From an uncultured Flavobacteriales bacterium (GTDB lineage: Bacteria; Bacteroidota; Bacteroidia; Flavobacteriales_D; Sanyastnellaceae), in assembly GCA_905480095.1 (NCBI GenBank), contig CAJQPF010000038.1, forward strand, positions 1-57,798: a stretch of DNA of 57,798 nt, read 5' to 3'. The notes under the pieces are model-generated. The model was not told the DNA's origin and did no database searches. It worked only from the letters and a program-made list of their open reading frames with translations. Below are positions 10,701-17,872 of the stretch, piece after piece (within the stretch, counting starts at the first letter, position 1; each line of letters starts with the position of its first letter). A program made the translations under genes and the position numbers.

Positions 10701-10840
10701 CCATGTTCCAAGACGATTTTCACCAAATGTTTGTCTAAAGTTCCGTTTACGGGAAAGGTAGAAGATGCGGGAGCGGGGGTTTGTGCATAAATCCCTACAG
10801 ATAAGAAGCAGGAAAGAAGCAGAGAAAATAGGTTGCGCAT
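7754..10840 (-). CDS. exported protein with two tandem amidohydrolase domains
   Basis: 1028 residues from ATG 10840, which opens a clean signal peptide (MRNLFSLLLSCFLSVGIYAQ). The TTG at 10864 would add MPPRHKKP in front and is rejected. Domain 1 (about 40-430) has the fold but reads DLHSSYG at residues 97-103, so only the first His of HxH remains. A beta-rich linker of about 130 residues follows. Domain 2 (about 575-980) has an intact IIDEHSHIA (His641, His643), with further likely ligands in VTCHSYRQDE and FTHILEG and Asp in FNSDDAEM. Domain 2 is thus the probable catalytic unit. It is the first gene of a two-gene operon with another degenerate amidohydrolase. Such double-domain proteins are known in Bacteroidota; their substrates are not. 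Confidence 0.88.
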   Translation of the reverse strand: MRNLFSLLLSCFLSVGIYAQTPAPASSTFPVNGTLDKHLVKIVLEHGTVHVDASTVLKDATVVLFRGNIEAVNPESVTGPAVRLDLTGYHLYPSFVDLHSSYGLPDVKPATWSRSPQYETNVKGAYGWNQAIRPEIDAFEKFIPEEKDAKAFREAGFGALLTHVPDGIVRGSGALVMPVDDAREAMLLPLVTTHLSFRKGSSRQSYPSSLMGATALLRQTYHDALWYASASKDHLAGGTNLSLEAFNLNSNVPVIFSAGSWKDILRADVLSKEFDLDYILLGGGDGYQRAQEIKSTGATIIVPVNYPNPYDLSDPFLARFISLTELKHWELAPSNAAMLHSAGIKFCLTAQGLKSPSEFLPAVRQAVDRGLPIDVALRAMTEVPAKLLGVSDLVGMIKPGRKANIIVADGPLFDSETKLIEHWVSGSPTIMLDRDALDISGEYDISFGGYGEELKHISVTEGWKAVEEINDTTKKKVSITLDNRTVVLGFDTDKGPLRLTGNVWMDSRIWEGSVQMSDGTWASWSAIKIDSQDVKVVTDSTRTEDTTHESLGEVFYPFTAYGSPKDLSTEVSEKAVVIRGATVWTCENDGILKDTDVLLYKGKIFAVGSRLNVSEFIGANVDIEEINGRGMHLTPGIIDEHSHIAIERGVNEATQASSAEVLIGHSLNSEDVNIYRQLAGGVTCAQLLHGSANPIGGQSAVIKFRWGSKPADLLYEDATPFIKFALGENVKQSNWGDAQKIRFPQSRMGVEQVFYDHFIRAREYGASFVKYRHDLSKTSRRDLKSGKGPLKPRYDIELETLLQILREERFVTCHSYRQDEINMLMHVADSMNFRLNTFTHILEGYKVADKMKEHGAGGSTFSDWWAYKYEVKDAIPYNGAIMYGQGITTAFNSDDAEMARRLNQEAAKAVKYGQVPEEEALKFVTLNPAKLLHIDHKTGSIKVGKDADIVVWDDNPLSMNARAVRTYVEGECLFSLAQDLILRESNQIERARITKKMLAAKSAGGVMQKPTEKIRTHYHCDTETEENN

Positions 10841-10860
10841 GGGTTTCTTGTGTCTAGGGG

Positions 10861-10868
10861 GCAAGTTA
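10861..10868 (-). promoter_or_regulatory. weak -7-like box (TAACTTGC) for the amidohydrolase operon
   Basis: On the minus strand TAACTTGC lies 20 nt before ATG 10840 in the divergent 99-bp region. It matches TAnnTTTG only partly, and there is no TTG at -33. Low confidence. Confidence 0.2.
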
Positions 10869-10903
10869 ATGACTCCTGAGGAATGTTCTGAATTATTCGG
10901 AAG

Positions 10904-10911
10904 TATCTTGC
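10904..10911 (+). promoter_or_regulatory. weak -7-like box (TATCTTGC) for nfu
   Basis: TATCTTGC lies 28 nt before ATG 10940. It is one base short of TAnnTTTG-type spacing. It shares the divergent region with the amidohydrolase operon. Low confidence. Confidence 0.25.
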
Positions 10912-10939
10912 AGATGATTAGTCAACGCAATAGAAAGCT

Positions 10940-11596
10940 ATGGAAAACAACATGGAAACACCGAAATTCCCTACTACAGTGTACGCTGAGATGACCCCGA
11001 ATCCAGCAACAATGAAATTCATGGTGGATAGACAACTCGTTTCTGAATTACACCAGTTGGATTTTCTGAATGCACAAGAGGCAAAAGTATGTTCCCCACT
11101 TGCGGCTGAACTGTTCAATTTTCCATTTGTAACTGGCGTTTTTATAAGCGGAAATATCGTCTCTGTGTCAAAAGATGAATCTTTGGGATGGGAAATGATT
11201 GTTATGCAGCTTCGAGAATATATCAGGGAATGGCTTGTAGATAACGAGTTTGCGGTCACGGAAGATAAAATATCTGAACTGTCTGCATTAAGTGATTCAA
11301 CAGGTCAAGAAGGGAAATCAGCTGTAACAATAGAAACGTTAATTGAATCTGAGAACCTATCCCCTACTGAGTTTGATCAACAAATCGGAGACCTCCTTAA
11401 TGAATTTGTAAGGCCAGCTGTAGAACAAGATGGTGGAGCGATCGATTTTGTGGGGTTTAAAGAGGGGGTTGTTTACGTACAACTGAGAGGGGCCTGTGCT
11501 GGTTGCCCATCTTCCACTGAGACTTTGAAAGGCGGGATCGAAACACTTCTCTCTTCAAAAATTGAAGAAGTGAATGAGGTGGTTGCGATTGCATAA
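10940..11596 (+). CDS. nfu: Nfu-type iron-sulfur cluster carrier
   Basis: Carrier or scaffold that hands Fe-S clusters to client enzymes. It has 218 residues in two domains. The N-terminal Nfu_N domain (about 10-95) carries MTPNPATMKFMVDRQ and PLAAELFNFPFVTGVFISG. The C-terminal NifU-like domain (about 145-218) carries the cluster-binding CAGC at 186-189 in VQLRGACAGCPSSTETLKGG. ATG 10940 gives MENNMETPKF; ATG 10952 (METPKF) is equally possible because family homology starts only around residue 10. It stands alone, apart from the suf operon at 24.9-30.3 kb, which is common for Nfu. The following gene starts 76 nt later. Confidence 0.95.
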   Translation: MENNMETPKFPTTVYAEMTPNPATMKFMVDRQLVSELHQLDFLNAQEAKVCSPLAAELFNFPFVTGVFISGNIVSVSKDESLGWEMIVMQLREYIREWLVDNEFAVTEDKISELSALSDSTGQEGKSAVTIETLIESENLSPTEFDQQIGDLLNEFVRPAVEQDGGAIDFVGFKEGVVYVQLRGACAGCPSSTETLKGGIETLLSSKIEEVNEVVAIA

Positions 11597-11672
11597 CCAC
11601 AATGAACTATACATAAATTGTGTGCGGGCGTGTTTATGTTGTATCTTAATAGTACATAATACATGTCCTAAC

Positions 11673-13865
11673 ATGATTCAAAGACTATTCATCTATTTCG
11701 TTTTTCTCACATTTGGAGGGAGTGTGTTGGGCCAAACCCTCTTCGGACCCCCGTCACTGCAAGAAAAAATTGCTGAACACAATTTATCTGAGACTTGTCA
11801 TTCGGGTTCTAACCCAGGTTTGATTGGAACAGGACGTGACGCGTTCTCAAAAGTCGATCCTCCCCAGTGGTTTACGCCTGGTGCTGATCGGATGTCTAAC
11901 ATTGTCGTCACATACAGTCAAGGATTTCCTGAAGAGGCGAAAACTGCGCTTGAATACGCCTTGGATATTTGGGGACAGATCTTAAACAGTGAAATCACGA
12001 TTTGGGTAAACGCTGATTGGGGTACATTAAATTCAGGCATACTTGCTCAAGCAGGTCCCGAGACGTTGCACTCAAACTTTCCTGGAGCGATTTCTGCAAA
12101 TAAATATTTTCCTGGAGCTTTGGCAAACGCACTTTCTGTTAGTGATCTGTCACCTGGAGAACCCGACCTGAACATTACATTTGGTGATGAGATCAATTGG
12201 TATTATGGCACTGATGCCAACACGCCTGGTGGTAAATATGATTTTGTAACTGTTGCGCTTCATGAAGTGAGTCATGGACTCGGTTTTATAGGCAGTGCAA
12301 CACACAATGGAAACTCTGGCTTTACGGGGGTGTCTGGAACACCTCTGATTTATGATGTTTTCGTTGAAACTTCAGATGGTACAGACATTCTTGGTTTTAA
12401 CAGCGGAACCATTGACTTAGGTGAGGCACTGGAAAGTGATGCACTGTTTTGGAATGGGCCAGAAGGATGGGATGCTTCGACTATAGGTAGGCCTCGACTT
12501 TATGCGCCTTCAAATTGGAATGGAGGGTCCAGTTATTCACACCTGAGAGAAAACACCTATCCATCAGGAAGTGAAAACTCCTTAATGACGCCTTTCTTAG
12601 GAACTGCAGAAGCAATCCACAATCCTGGCCCTGTTACTGAAGGCATGTTTAAAGACATGGGATGGAGTATGGATCTTATCTCGGAAAACTGTGAGATTGT
12701 GTCCGCTGTTTCAGGCCTCCAATTGCCTTGTAATCCAGCAACAAGCACATATACGCAACAGGTTGTCATCACATATGACAACAATCCAACCATAGGTGTC
12801 ATCGTTGTAAACGGCACCTCTCATGCGATAGGGTCGAGTCCCCAAACAGTGACACTTGTCAATCAACCTGCTGACGGTCTCCCCGTTGATGTAGAGGTGT
12901 ATTTTACATCTCAGCCCGATTGTATTGTAACATTCCCGGCGGCTTACACTGCCATCGATCCTTGTTGCCTCAATTTAAGAATCTCAGAAGTTAACCCAGT
13001 AACAAAAACAATATCAATAAATAACACAGGTAATTGTGACGATGGGTTGGATGGATTCAGTCTGTTTTCAGACTTTTCAGAAGTAGATCTCGCATCACTT
13101 GTGACGCCTGGGTATGTCATTCTTGCGGGGGAAACCTTGGATGTGGTTTGGTCGGACTGGGATCCTACATTCATCTATACAAACGAAGGAGAATTGTCGC
13201 TCGTGAACCCGATAAATCAAGTTGTTGACTACGTTCAATGGGGGAGTCCCAATCACGCCTCAGAGCTTAACGCAGTCGTAAATAACATATGGGGGGACAA
13301 CGACTTTATTGCGGGGGAACCTCCATTTATTTACATAGGTAATGGTGAGTTTGGTGTGACAGAGTGGAGCTTTGTGCCTTATGTATGTGATGTCATAGAC
13401 GCGAGCGCAGGAGTTACATCTGAGTGTGACCTGAATTCTGGGGTATACACACAGGAAATAAATTTGACACTTTTGGACCCTCCTGCCTCAGGTGAGATCA
13501 CTTTAAATGGTCAAGATTTCATACTGGATGGGAACAACACGAGCAGTCTTTCAGGTGTAGCTATTCTTGCGACACTCACTTTAGAAGATCTTGTTTCAAA
13601 CGGATTGACCGTTGATTTAAATATCGACTTCGTCGCTGATACGGGATGTGGAGCAGTCTTCTTGGACGTTTTCAGCGCTCCAGAGAGTTGTTTTTGCTTG
13701 AATGACGCAAACTTTGATGGGTCAATTAACGTAGGCGATATTCTTCTGGTTTTGGCAGAATTCGGTTGCACGGCAGGATGTAACGCAGATGTTACGGGTG
13801 ACGGGAACGTCAACGTCAGTGATCTGTTGTCTATACTTTCAGAGTTTGGACAAACCTGTGTTTGA
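11673..13865 (+). CDS. secreted zinc metalloprotease-like protein with C-terminal dockerin-like module
   Basis: 730 residues from ATG 11673, which opens a signal peptide (MIQRLFIYFVFLTFGGSVLGQ). The longer frame from 11574 would overlap nfu and has no signal sequence. The catalytic region (about 60-330) contains ALHEVSHGLGF, the zinc HExxHxxGF motif of metzincin-like peptidases, and a later MTPFLGTAEAIHNPGP segment. Two Cys-containing beta domains follow, the second with a lamin-tail-like look (LRISEVNPVTKTISI ... GYVILAGETLDV), about residues 430-560. The last 56 residues form a double EF-hand/dockerin-like module ending FGQTCV. No T9SS type A or B domain is present, so the module may be the sorting or anchoring element (inference). 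The gene converges with a gene ending in the same module. Confidence 0.85.
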   Translation: MIQRLFIYFVFLTFGGSVLGQTLFGPPSLQEKIAEHNLSETCHSGSNPGLIGTGRDAFSKVDPPQWFTPGADRMSNIVVTYSQGFPEEAKTALEYALDIWGQILNSEITIWVNADWGTLNSGILAQAGPETLHSNFPGAISANKYFPGALANALSVSDLSPGEPDLNITFGDEINWYYGTDANTPGGKYDFVTVALHEVSHGLGFIGSATHNGNSGFTGVSGTPLIYDVFVETSDGTDILGFNSGTIDLGEALESDALFWNGPEGWDASTIGRPRLYAPSNWNGGSSYSHLRENTYPSGSENSLMTPFLGTAEAIHNPGPVTEGMFKDMGWSMDLISENCEIVSAVSGLQLPCNPATSTYTQQVVITYDNNPTIGVIVVNGTSHAIGSSPQTVTLVNQPADGLPVDVEVYFTSQPDCIVTFPAAYTAIDPCCLNLRISEVNPVTKTISINNTGNCDDGLDGFSLFSDFSEVDLASLVTPGYVILAGETLDVVWSDWDPTFIYTNEGELSLVNPINQVVDYVQWGSPNHASELNAVVNNIWGDNDFIAGEPPFIYIGNGEFGVTEWSFVPYVCDVIDASAGVTSECDLNSGVYTQEINLTLLDPPASGEITLNGQDFILDGNNTSSLSGVAILATLTLEDLVSNGLTVDLNIDFVADTGCGAVFLDVFSAPESCFCLNDANFDGSINVGDILLVLAEFGCTAGCNADVTGDGNVNVSDLLSILSEFGQTCV
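13695..13862 (+). other. C-terminal double dockerin-like module, copy 1
   Basis: This encodes the last 56 residues of the metalloprotease. Cysteines stand at module positions 1, 25, 29 and 55. Two calcium-loop-like segments, DANFDGSINVGD and DVTGDGNVNVSD, are each followed by a hydrophobic helix (ILLVLAEFG, LLSILSEFG). The spacing is identical to the copy at 13950-14114. Confidence 0.75.
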
Positions 13866-13946
13866 AACGCCAAGTCTGTCTGAATCCTTTGAGAAACTTA
13901 GACGTGGCCAATCACTGGAGGACAAACTGAAAAATAAACTTTGTTT

Positions 13947-14603
13947 TTAACAGGTTTGACCAAACACAGCAAGGACGACCAAGACATCTGAAATCGACAC
14001 AGCGCCATCCCCATCAACGTCAGCTTCACACTCTGTAAGGCATCCATATTCACTGAGGAGGAATAAAACATCGCTAATATCAATGCTTCCATTCAGCACG
14101 ATATCTCCCATACAACCCACGATAGGATTCACGTTGAGTTTTATCTCTGAAAACCCATAGCAATTTCCACCGTGGTTTGAAGTGACCGACAGAAGCAGGT
14201 AGCGTACAACCAGACCATCAAAATCCGGGCCGGTTTCGCCGAAATAGTTCTCCGTGCCTGGCGCTTCTTCAAGGTTGATGTCACCCCAGAAATTCCAATT
14301 GGTGCCATCAAGAGACCAGTCTATAACCATATTGTCCACCCCACGAGCGGTTTCGCCAAACACATTGTAATTCCAAAAATGGCTTTGGTTGAGTTCATAA
14401 TAAGCACCAAGATCATAACGTATCCAATGACCTTCTGATCTATCAGGGTTAGGGTTTACAGTCTCAACACAAGATTGCCACGCATCGTCTGACGACGTTG
14501 AGTGATCGCCCTCGCACATTTGAGCATGGAGCGTATTCGAATTGAGAAGCAGGACAAAGCTGAGAAACGATGCAAGACAGAAAAAAGAGTGTGCTTTCAT
14601 CAT
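13947..14603 (-). CDS. secreted discoidin-like protein with C-terminal dockerin-like module
   Basis: 218 residues. A signal peptide occupies about 1-28 (ending TLHAQ). Residues 35-155 resemble an F5/8 type C (discoidin) galactose-binding-like domain: GHWIRYDLGAYYELNQSHFW, then VIDWSLDGTNWNFWGD, then VRYLLLSVTSNHGGNCYGFS before the closing strand EIKLNV. Residues 164-218 are a double dockerin-like module that ends exactly at its last Cys (FGQTC). The start may be ATG 14603 or the adjacent ATG 14600. It is the last gene of a four-gene operon, 6 nt after the DUF1501 gene. A role in binding a surface glycan or glycoprotein is inference. Confidence 0.82.
   Translation of the reverse strand: MMKAHSFFCLASFLSFVLLLNSNTLHAQMCEGDHSTSSDDAWQSCVETVNPNPDRSEGHWIRYDLGAYYELNQSHFWNYNVFGETARGVDNMVIDWSLDGTNWNFWGDINLEEAPGTENYFGETGPDFDGLVVRYLLLSVTSNHGGNCYGFSEIKLNVNPIVGCMGDIVLNGSIDISDVLFLLSEYGCLTECEADVDGDGAVSISDVLVVLAVFGQTC
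13950..14114 (-). other. C-terminal double dockerin-like module, copy 2
   Basis: This encodes the last 55 residues of the discoidin-like protein. Cysteines stand at module positions 1, 25, 29 and 55, the same as in the copy at 13695-13862. The second calcium loop (DVDGDGAVSISD) is intact. The first (DIVLNGSIDISD) has lost one ligand. Confidence 0.75.
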
Positions 14604-14609
14604 TCTGAA

Positions 14610-16001
14610 TTAAAGATTCATAAATCCAATAGGGGTGCCAACCCCAGGTGTATAGAAGTTCTCTAGGTTGGGAAATATGTTTGGCAGATCCGAGGGGGAA
14701 ACACCCATCCAAAGCGCGAGTTCTGAAAAATATTGATCTGTTGAGATCTCAGGGATCAACACGCCATTTCCGACATCTAGGTTTCCTCCCATTTCTAAAG
14801 AGGGGTATTGGCCATAGAACTGGCCACCGTTTACTGCACCGCCAAACACCATAGAATGACCGCCCCAGCCGTGATCAGAACCTCCCCCGTTAGATGTTAA
14901 GGTCCGCGCAAAATCTGAAATCGTAAATGTTGTCACCTTTTCAGAAATTCCGAGCTCGTCCATGGCTTCATAAAACGATCCGATCGCACCACTCAAAAGC
15001 GAGAGTTTGGCTGCCTGATTATTGATAACTTCCCCGTGTGTGTCAAATCCACCGAGTTTGAGATAATAAGTCTGTCTTTCCATGCCTAACGATCCCGACA
15101 CCGCAATGCTGTTGGCCACCATTTTCATTTGTTTAGAAAATTGGTTGTTGGCAAATTCTGTAGACAACGGGTTTAAATCTGAGAGGGCCGACGTGAAAAC
15201 GTTATGTTGGTTTTGGGACGCATTCACTTTGTTCGCATAAGTCTGCTTGAGAATGTCTGCGTATTGCTGATCCATGATGTTTGACACACCTTCACCCACA
15301 AGCATCGAAAAAGCATCTGTGCTGTTGAGCATATTTATGCCTACGCTTCCTTGAGGTGTGATCGTAAATTCGTCAACAGTATTTCCAGCTTGCCATAGGT
15401 TTGTCCCAGCAAGTGAAAGGTTCATAGACATGTCTTGATTTGAGTTGCCAGATGCAAGGATGTCTGCGACTTTTCCGCCCCAACCTTTCGCATTTCGCGA
15501 CTGAGGAATAGATGTTTGCCAATGGCGTGCCTGGTCCGAATGAGACTTTAAACCTAATGGAACGGGCGCCGCCCCAGACAAGATTTGGGATTTGGTCACT
15601 GGCTCAATCAAGGTCCCCACATTGGCAATCACTGCTGCTCTTCCCGTATTAAACATGTTGGCGACTTCTGGCATGGAAGGATTGAGGCCGTAATTGATGC
15701 CCGAAGGGTCGGTGTAGTTCAGGGGCAACAAATCGCCTTGCGGCAATGCTATATTTGATCTCGTAGCGGCATAAACATTATAAGGCTCCGATGATGTTGG
15801 TACGATCATGTTGTATGAATCGTTGCCTCCGGCAAGTAAAATGCACACGAGCGCTTTATAGTCATCAGGTGGTGGTGGTGGTGCCAGGGAATTCATCATT
15901 CCCAGGGTGGTAAATGATGAAAGAAAGGCGGTTGAGCCCATTGCAGCACAACCCGTAGTGCCAATGAAATTTCTCCTAGATATTTTATTATTGTGTTTCA
16001 T
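14610..16001 (-). CDS. DUF1501 family protein with twin-arginine signal
   Basis: 463 residues from ATG 16001; GTG 16010 would overlap the upstream gene. The N-terminus has a Tat-type signal, SRRNFI at residues 8-13, followed by a hydrophobic stretch. Family features are LVCILLAGGNDSYNMIVP, GLKSHSDQARHWQTS, GGFDTHGEV, TISDFARTL and GGSDHGWGGHSMVFGG. DUF1501 proteins have an alkaline-phosphatase/sulfatase-like fold and conserved metal-type His and Asp residues, but no established activity (family knowledge). It sits 5 nt after the DUF1800 gene. The DUF1800-DUF1501 pairing recurs in Bacteroidota and Planctomycetota, suggesting a joint export-side function. Confidence 0.93.
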   Translation of the reverse strand: MKHNNKISRRNFIGTTGCAAMGSTAFLSSFTTLGMMNSLAPPPPPDDYKALVCILLAGGNDSYNMIVPTSSEPYNVYAATRSNIALPQGDLLPLNYTDPSGINYGLNPSMPEVANMFNTGRAAVIANVGTLIEPVTKSQILSGAAPVPLGLKSHSDQARHWQTSIPQSRNAKGWGGKVADILASGNSNQDMSMNLSLAGTNLWQAGNTVDEFTITPQGSVGINMLNSTDAFSMLVGEGVSNIMDQQYADILKQTYANKVNASQNQHNVFTSALSDLNPLSTEFANNQFSKQMKMVANSIAVSGSLGMERQTYYLKLGGFDTHGEVINNQAAKLSLLSGAIGSFYEAMDELGISEKVTTFTISDFARTLTSNGGGSDHGWGGHSMVFGGAVNGGQFYGQYPSLEMGGNLDVGNGVLIPEISTDQYFSELALWMGVSPSDLPNIFPNLENFYTPGVGTPIGFMNL

Positions 16002-16006
16002 TGAGG

Positions 16007-17863
16007 TCACTTTTGGATGATATAATCCGGGGAAATTAAGAGAAGATAAAGGGCTACTTTAACTCTATCTGCTGGGGAAATACTTTCTACATCAAGGAGC
16101 GTTACAATTGTGTCGATCGTCTCTGAGGAGGCTGTCCCGCCTGCAAGGAGTATGTTAAGTCTATCGACCATTGCATGCAAATCATTCGATGCCAAAATGA
16201 TTTCATCCTCAAAGTCCAGAGTGACATTGTCGTCTGGAGAGGCTGCCATGTCCCACCAAGGGATCCCAATGTCATCCGGATGCGCCATTGTAATGGATTC
16301 CATATACACTTCTCCGAAACACATCTCAGAAATGAGATTGATATATTTAATTGAACTTGCCGAGTTTAACAACTCAAACTCCGGTGCAACTAAGGATGAG
16401 TCAGATATCGGGCCTGAAGGCGCGTAAGTCGGCAGGAAGAAATTGAACACCGTGGGAGACGCCATCGGGTGTTGCCCCATTTCTTCAGCTCTCCAGCCAA
16501 CACTCCACATCTTACCAGATTGATTTGAGGCATTAAAGGCCTTCAACAATTGCATGTACCGCATCATGGGTTCACGCATTTTCCCACTGCTTATGTCTTC
16601 AATCCAAGAACAATGTCTTGCTTCCTCATCCAGAAGAATCGCCTTCACAACCGCAGACAAATCTCCCCTCACCCCTTCACCATTGTTCAGAAAAACTGAC
16701 GCCACACGTTCAACGTATTCAGGAGAAGGGTTAGATTTTACCATTCTCTGAATCAATCGTTTACTGACAAAAGGAGGTGTGTTTGAATGTTCAAAGAGGA
16801 GATTTAGAGCCATGTCGATGTCCTGACCGCCTGAAGCACCATCGACTGTGGAAACGCCGTTAAGCAGATGCTTGACACCTTCCTCATGCCACCCTTCGAA
16901 CATGACCATCGGCATGGTAGAATTGATAAATGGCACCGTATTGTACCAAACACCCCATTCCACTGTCTCCTCGGAATAATCGACCCAAGGCGACCAATAT
17001 TGTGCTGGGCCCAAACCCGTAAATACTTTGGCCAGTTCTCCAACATCGTTGTTCTCATAGGTCGGAATCGGAACACCATCTTCATCCGTCACAATGGAGC
17101 CGTCCAGTTCAAGCTGATGGATCCCTATTGTGAACAGTTGCATGACCTCTCGTGCGTAGTTTTCATCAGGATGAATGTTTTCCGCTTCGTTGGTGGGCGA
17201 ATTGTTGATCGAGCTGAGAAAGTATCCCATGGCTGGATGATATGTCACTTCCTCAAGCAAATCTCTGTAATTGCCTAAAGCGTTCGAATACAAAACATCA
17301 TAATAAGAGGCCAATCCGAAAGCATCCCGATCCAATTTAGAATCTTCAGAGGTCACTAGTATTTCGCTGAGAGCCAGCGCTACTTTCTGCCTCAACAAGT
17401 CTTCCCCAGACATTGCATTGTTCCACCATGCCATGCGCCAATAAAAATGTGCTGGAAAGACATCCTCATTTCCGTTGATGATGATCTCGCCCCATTCATC
17501 ATAATATGCTTGAACAAAATGATCCCAGACCATACGGGTGGTGTCCAAATAGTTCATTTCTGGCAAGAGCATTTGGTTGTCTAGCCAGTTTTCAAAACCC
17601 TGAGCCGAAAGCGCTTCAATGGTTTCAAAATCACACCCAGTGGTTGCCTGACCTAAGAATCTAGCAGCATCACGAAGTTGTTGGTCCATTCCGGATCCAT
17701 TCATGGTGTTGATGCCCTCGCCCAAAGATCCTGTTCCGCTTGTTGTGACAGATATTCCCGTCACATGTCCAACGCCCAAATAATCCGTATGAGGTAATGT
17801 TTGGGCAGAGAAATTTGCTGTGAAAAACAGAAAACATCCATATAAAACCCAATTCCTTTTCAT
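16007..17863 (-). CDS. DUF1800 family exported protein
   Basis: 618 residues with a signal peptide (MKRNWVLYGCFLFFTANFSAQ). The DUF1800 signature is clear: ARFLGQATTGCDFETIEAL, LLRQKVALALSEILVTSED, NYRDLLEEVTYHPAMGYFL, and ENYAREVMQLFTIGIHQL. The C-terminal part has the typical VKVALYLLLISPDYIIQK ending. Biochemical function of DUF1800 is not established. It is located between the T9SS Cys-repeat protein (9 nt upstream) and DUF1501 (5 nt downstream), so co-transcription of all four genes is very likely. Unlike its Tat-exported partner it has a Sec-type signal. Confidence 0.93.
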   Translation of the reverse strand: MKRNWVLYGCFLFFTANFSAQTLPHTDYLGVGHVTGISVTTSGTGSLGEGINTMNGSGMDQQLRDAARFLGQATTGCDFETIEALSAQGFENWLDNQMLLPEMNYLDTTRMVWDHFVQAYYDEWGEIIINGNEDVFPAHFYWRMAWWNNAMSGEDLLRQKVALALSEILVTSEDSKLDRDAFGLASYYDVLYSNALGNYRDLLEEVTYHPAMGYFLSSINNSPTNEAENIHPDENYAREVMQLFTIGIHQLELDGSIVTDEDGVPIPTYENNDVGELAKVFTGLGPAQYWSPWVDYSEETVEWGVWYNTVPFINSTMPMVMFEGWHEEGVKHLLNGVSTVDGASGGQDIDMALNLLFEHSNTPPFVSKRLIQRMVKSNPSPEYVERVASVFLNNGEGVRGDLSAVVKAILLDEEARHCSWIEDISSGKMREPMMRYMQLLKAFNASNQSGKMWSVGWRAEEMGQHPMASPTVFNFFLPTYAPSGPISDSSLVAPEFELLNSASSIKYINLISEMCFGEVYMESITMAHPDDIGIPWWDMAASPDDNVTLDFEDEIILASNDLHAMVDRLNILLAGGTASSETIDTIVTLLDVESISPADRVKVALYLLLISPDYIIQK

Positions 17864-17872
17864 TGTTTCAGA

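Noticed and set aside
11574-11672. N-terminal extension of the metalloprotease into nfu
   Set aside because: It overlaps nfu coding sequence and lacks a signal peptide, whereas ATG 11673 begins a clear one.
13866-13946. Bidirectional terminator between the convergent dockerin-module genes
   Set aside because: I looked for a stem with a T-run and found only short imperfect pairings (around AAGTCT/TTAGAC).
13695-14114. Cellulosome-type dockerin interpretation of the C-terminal module
   Set aside because: There are no cohesins or cellulases in the window, the Cys spacing is unlike clostridial dockerins, and this phylum is not known for cellulosomes.
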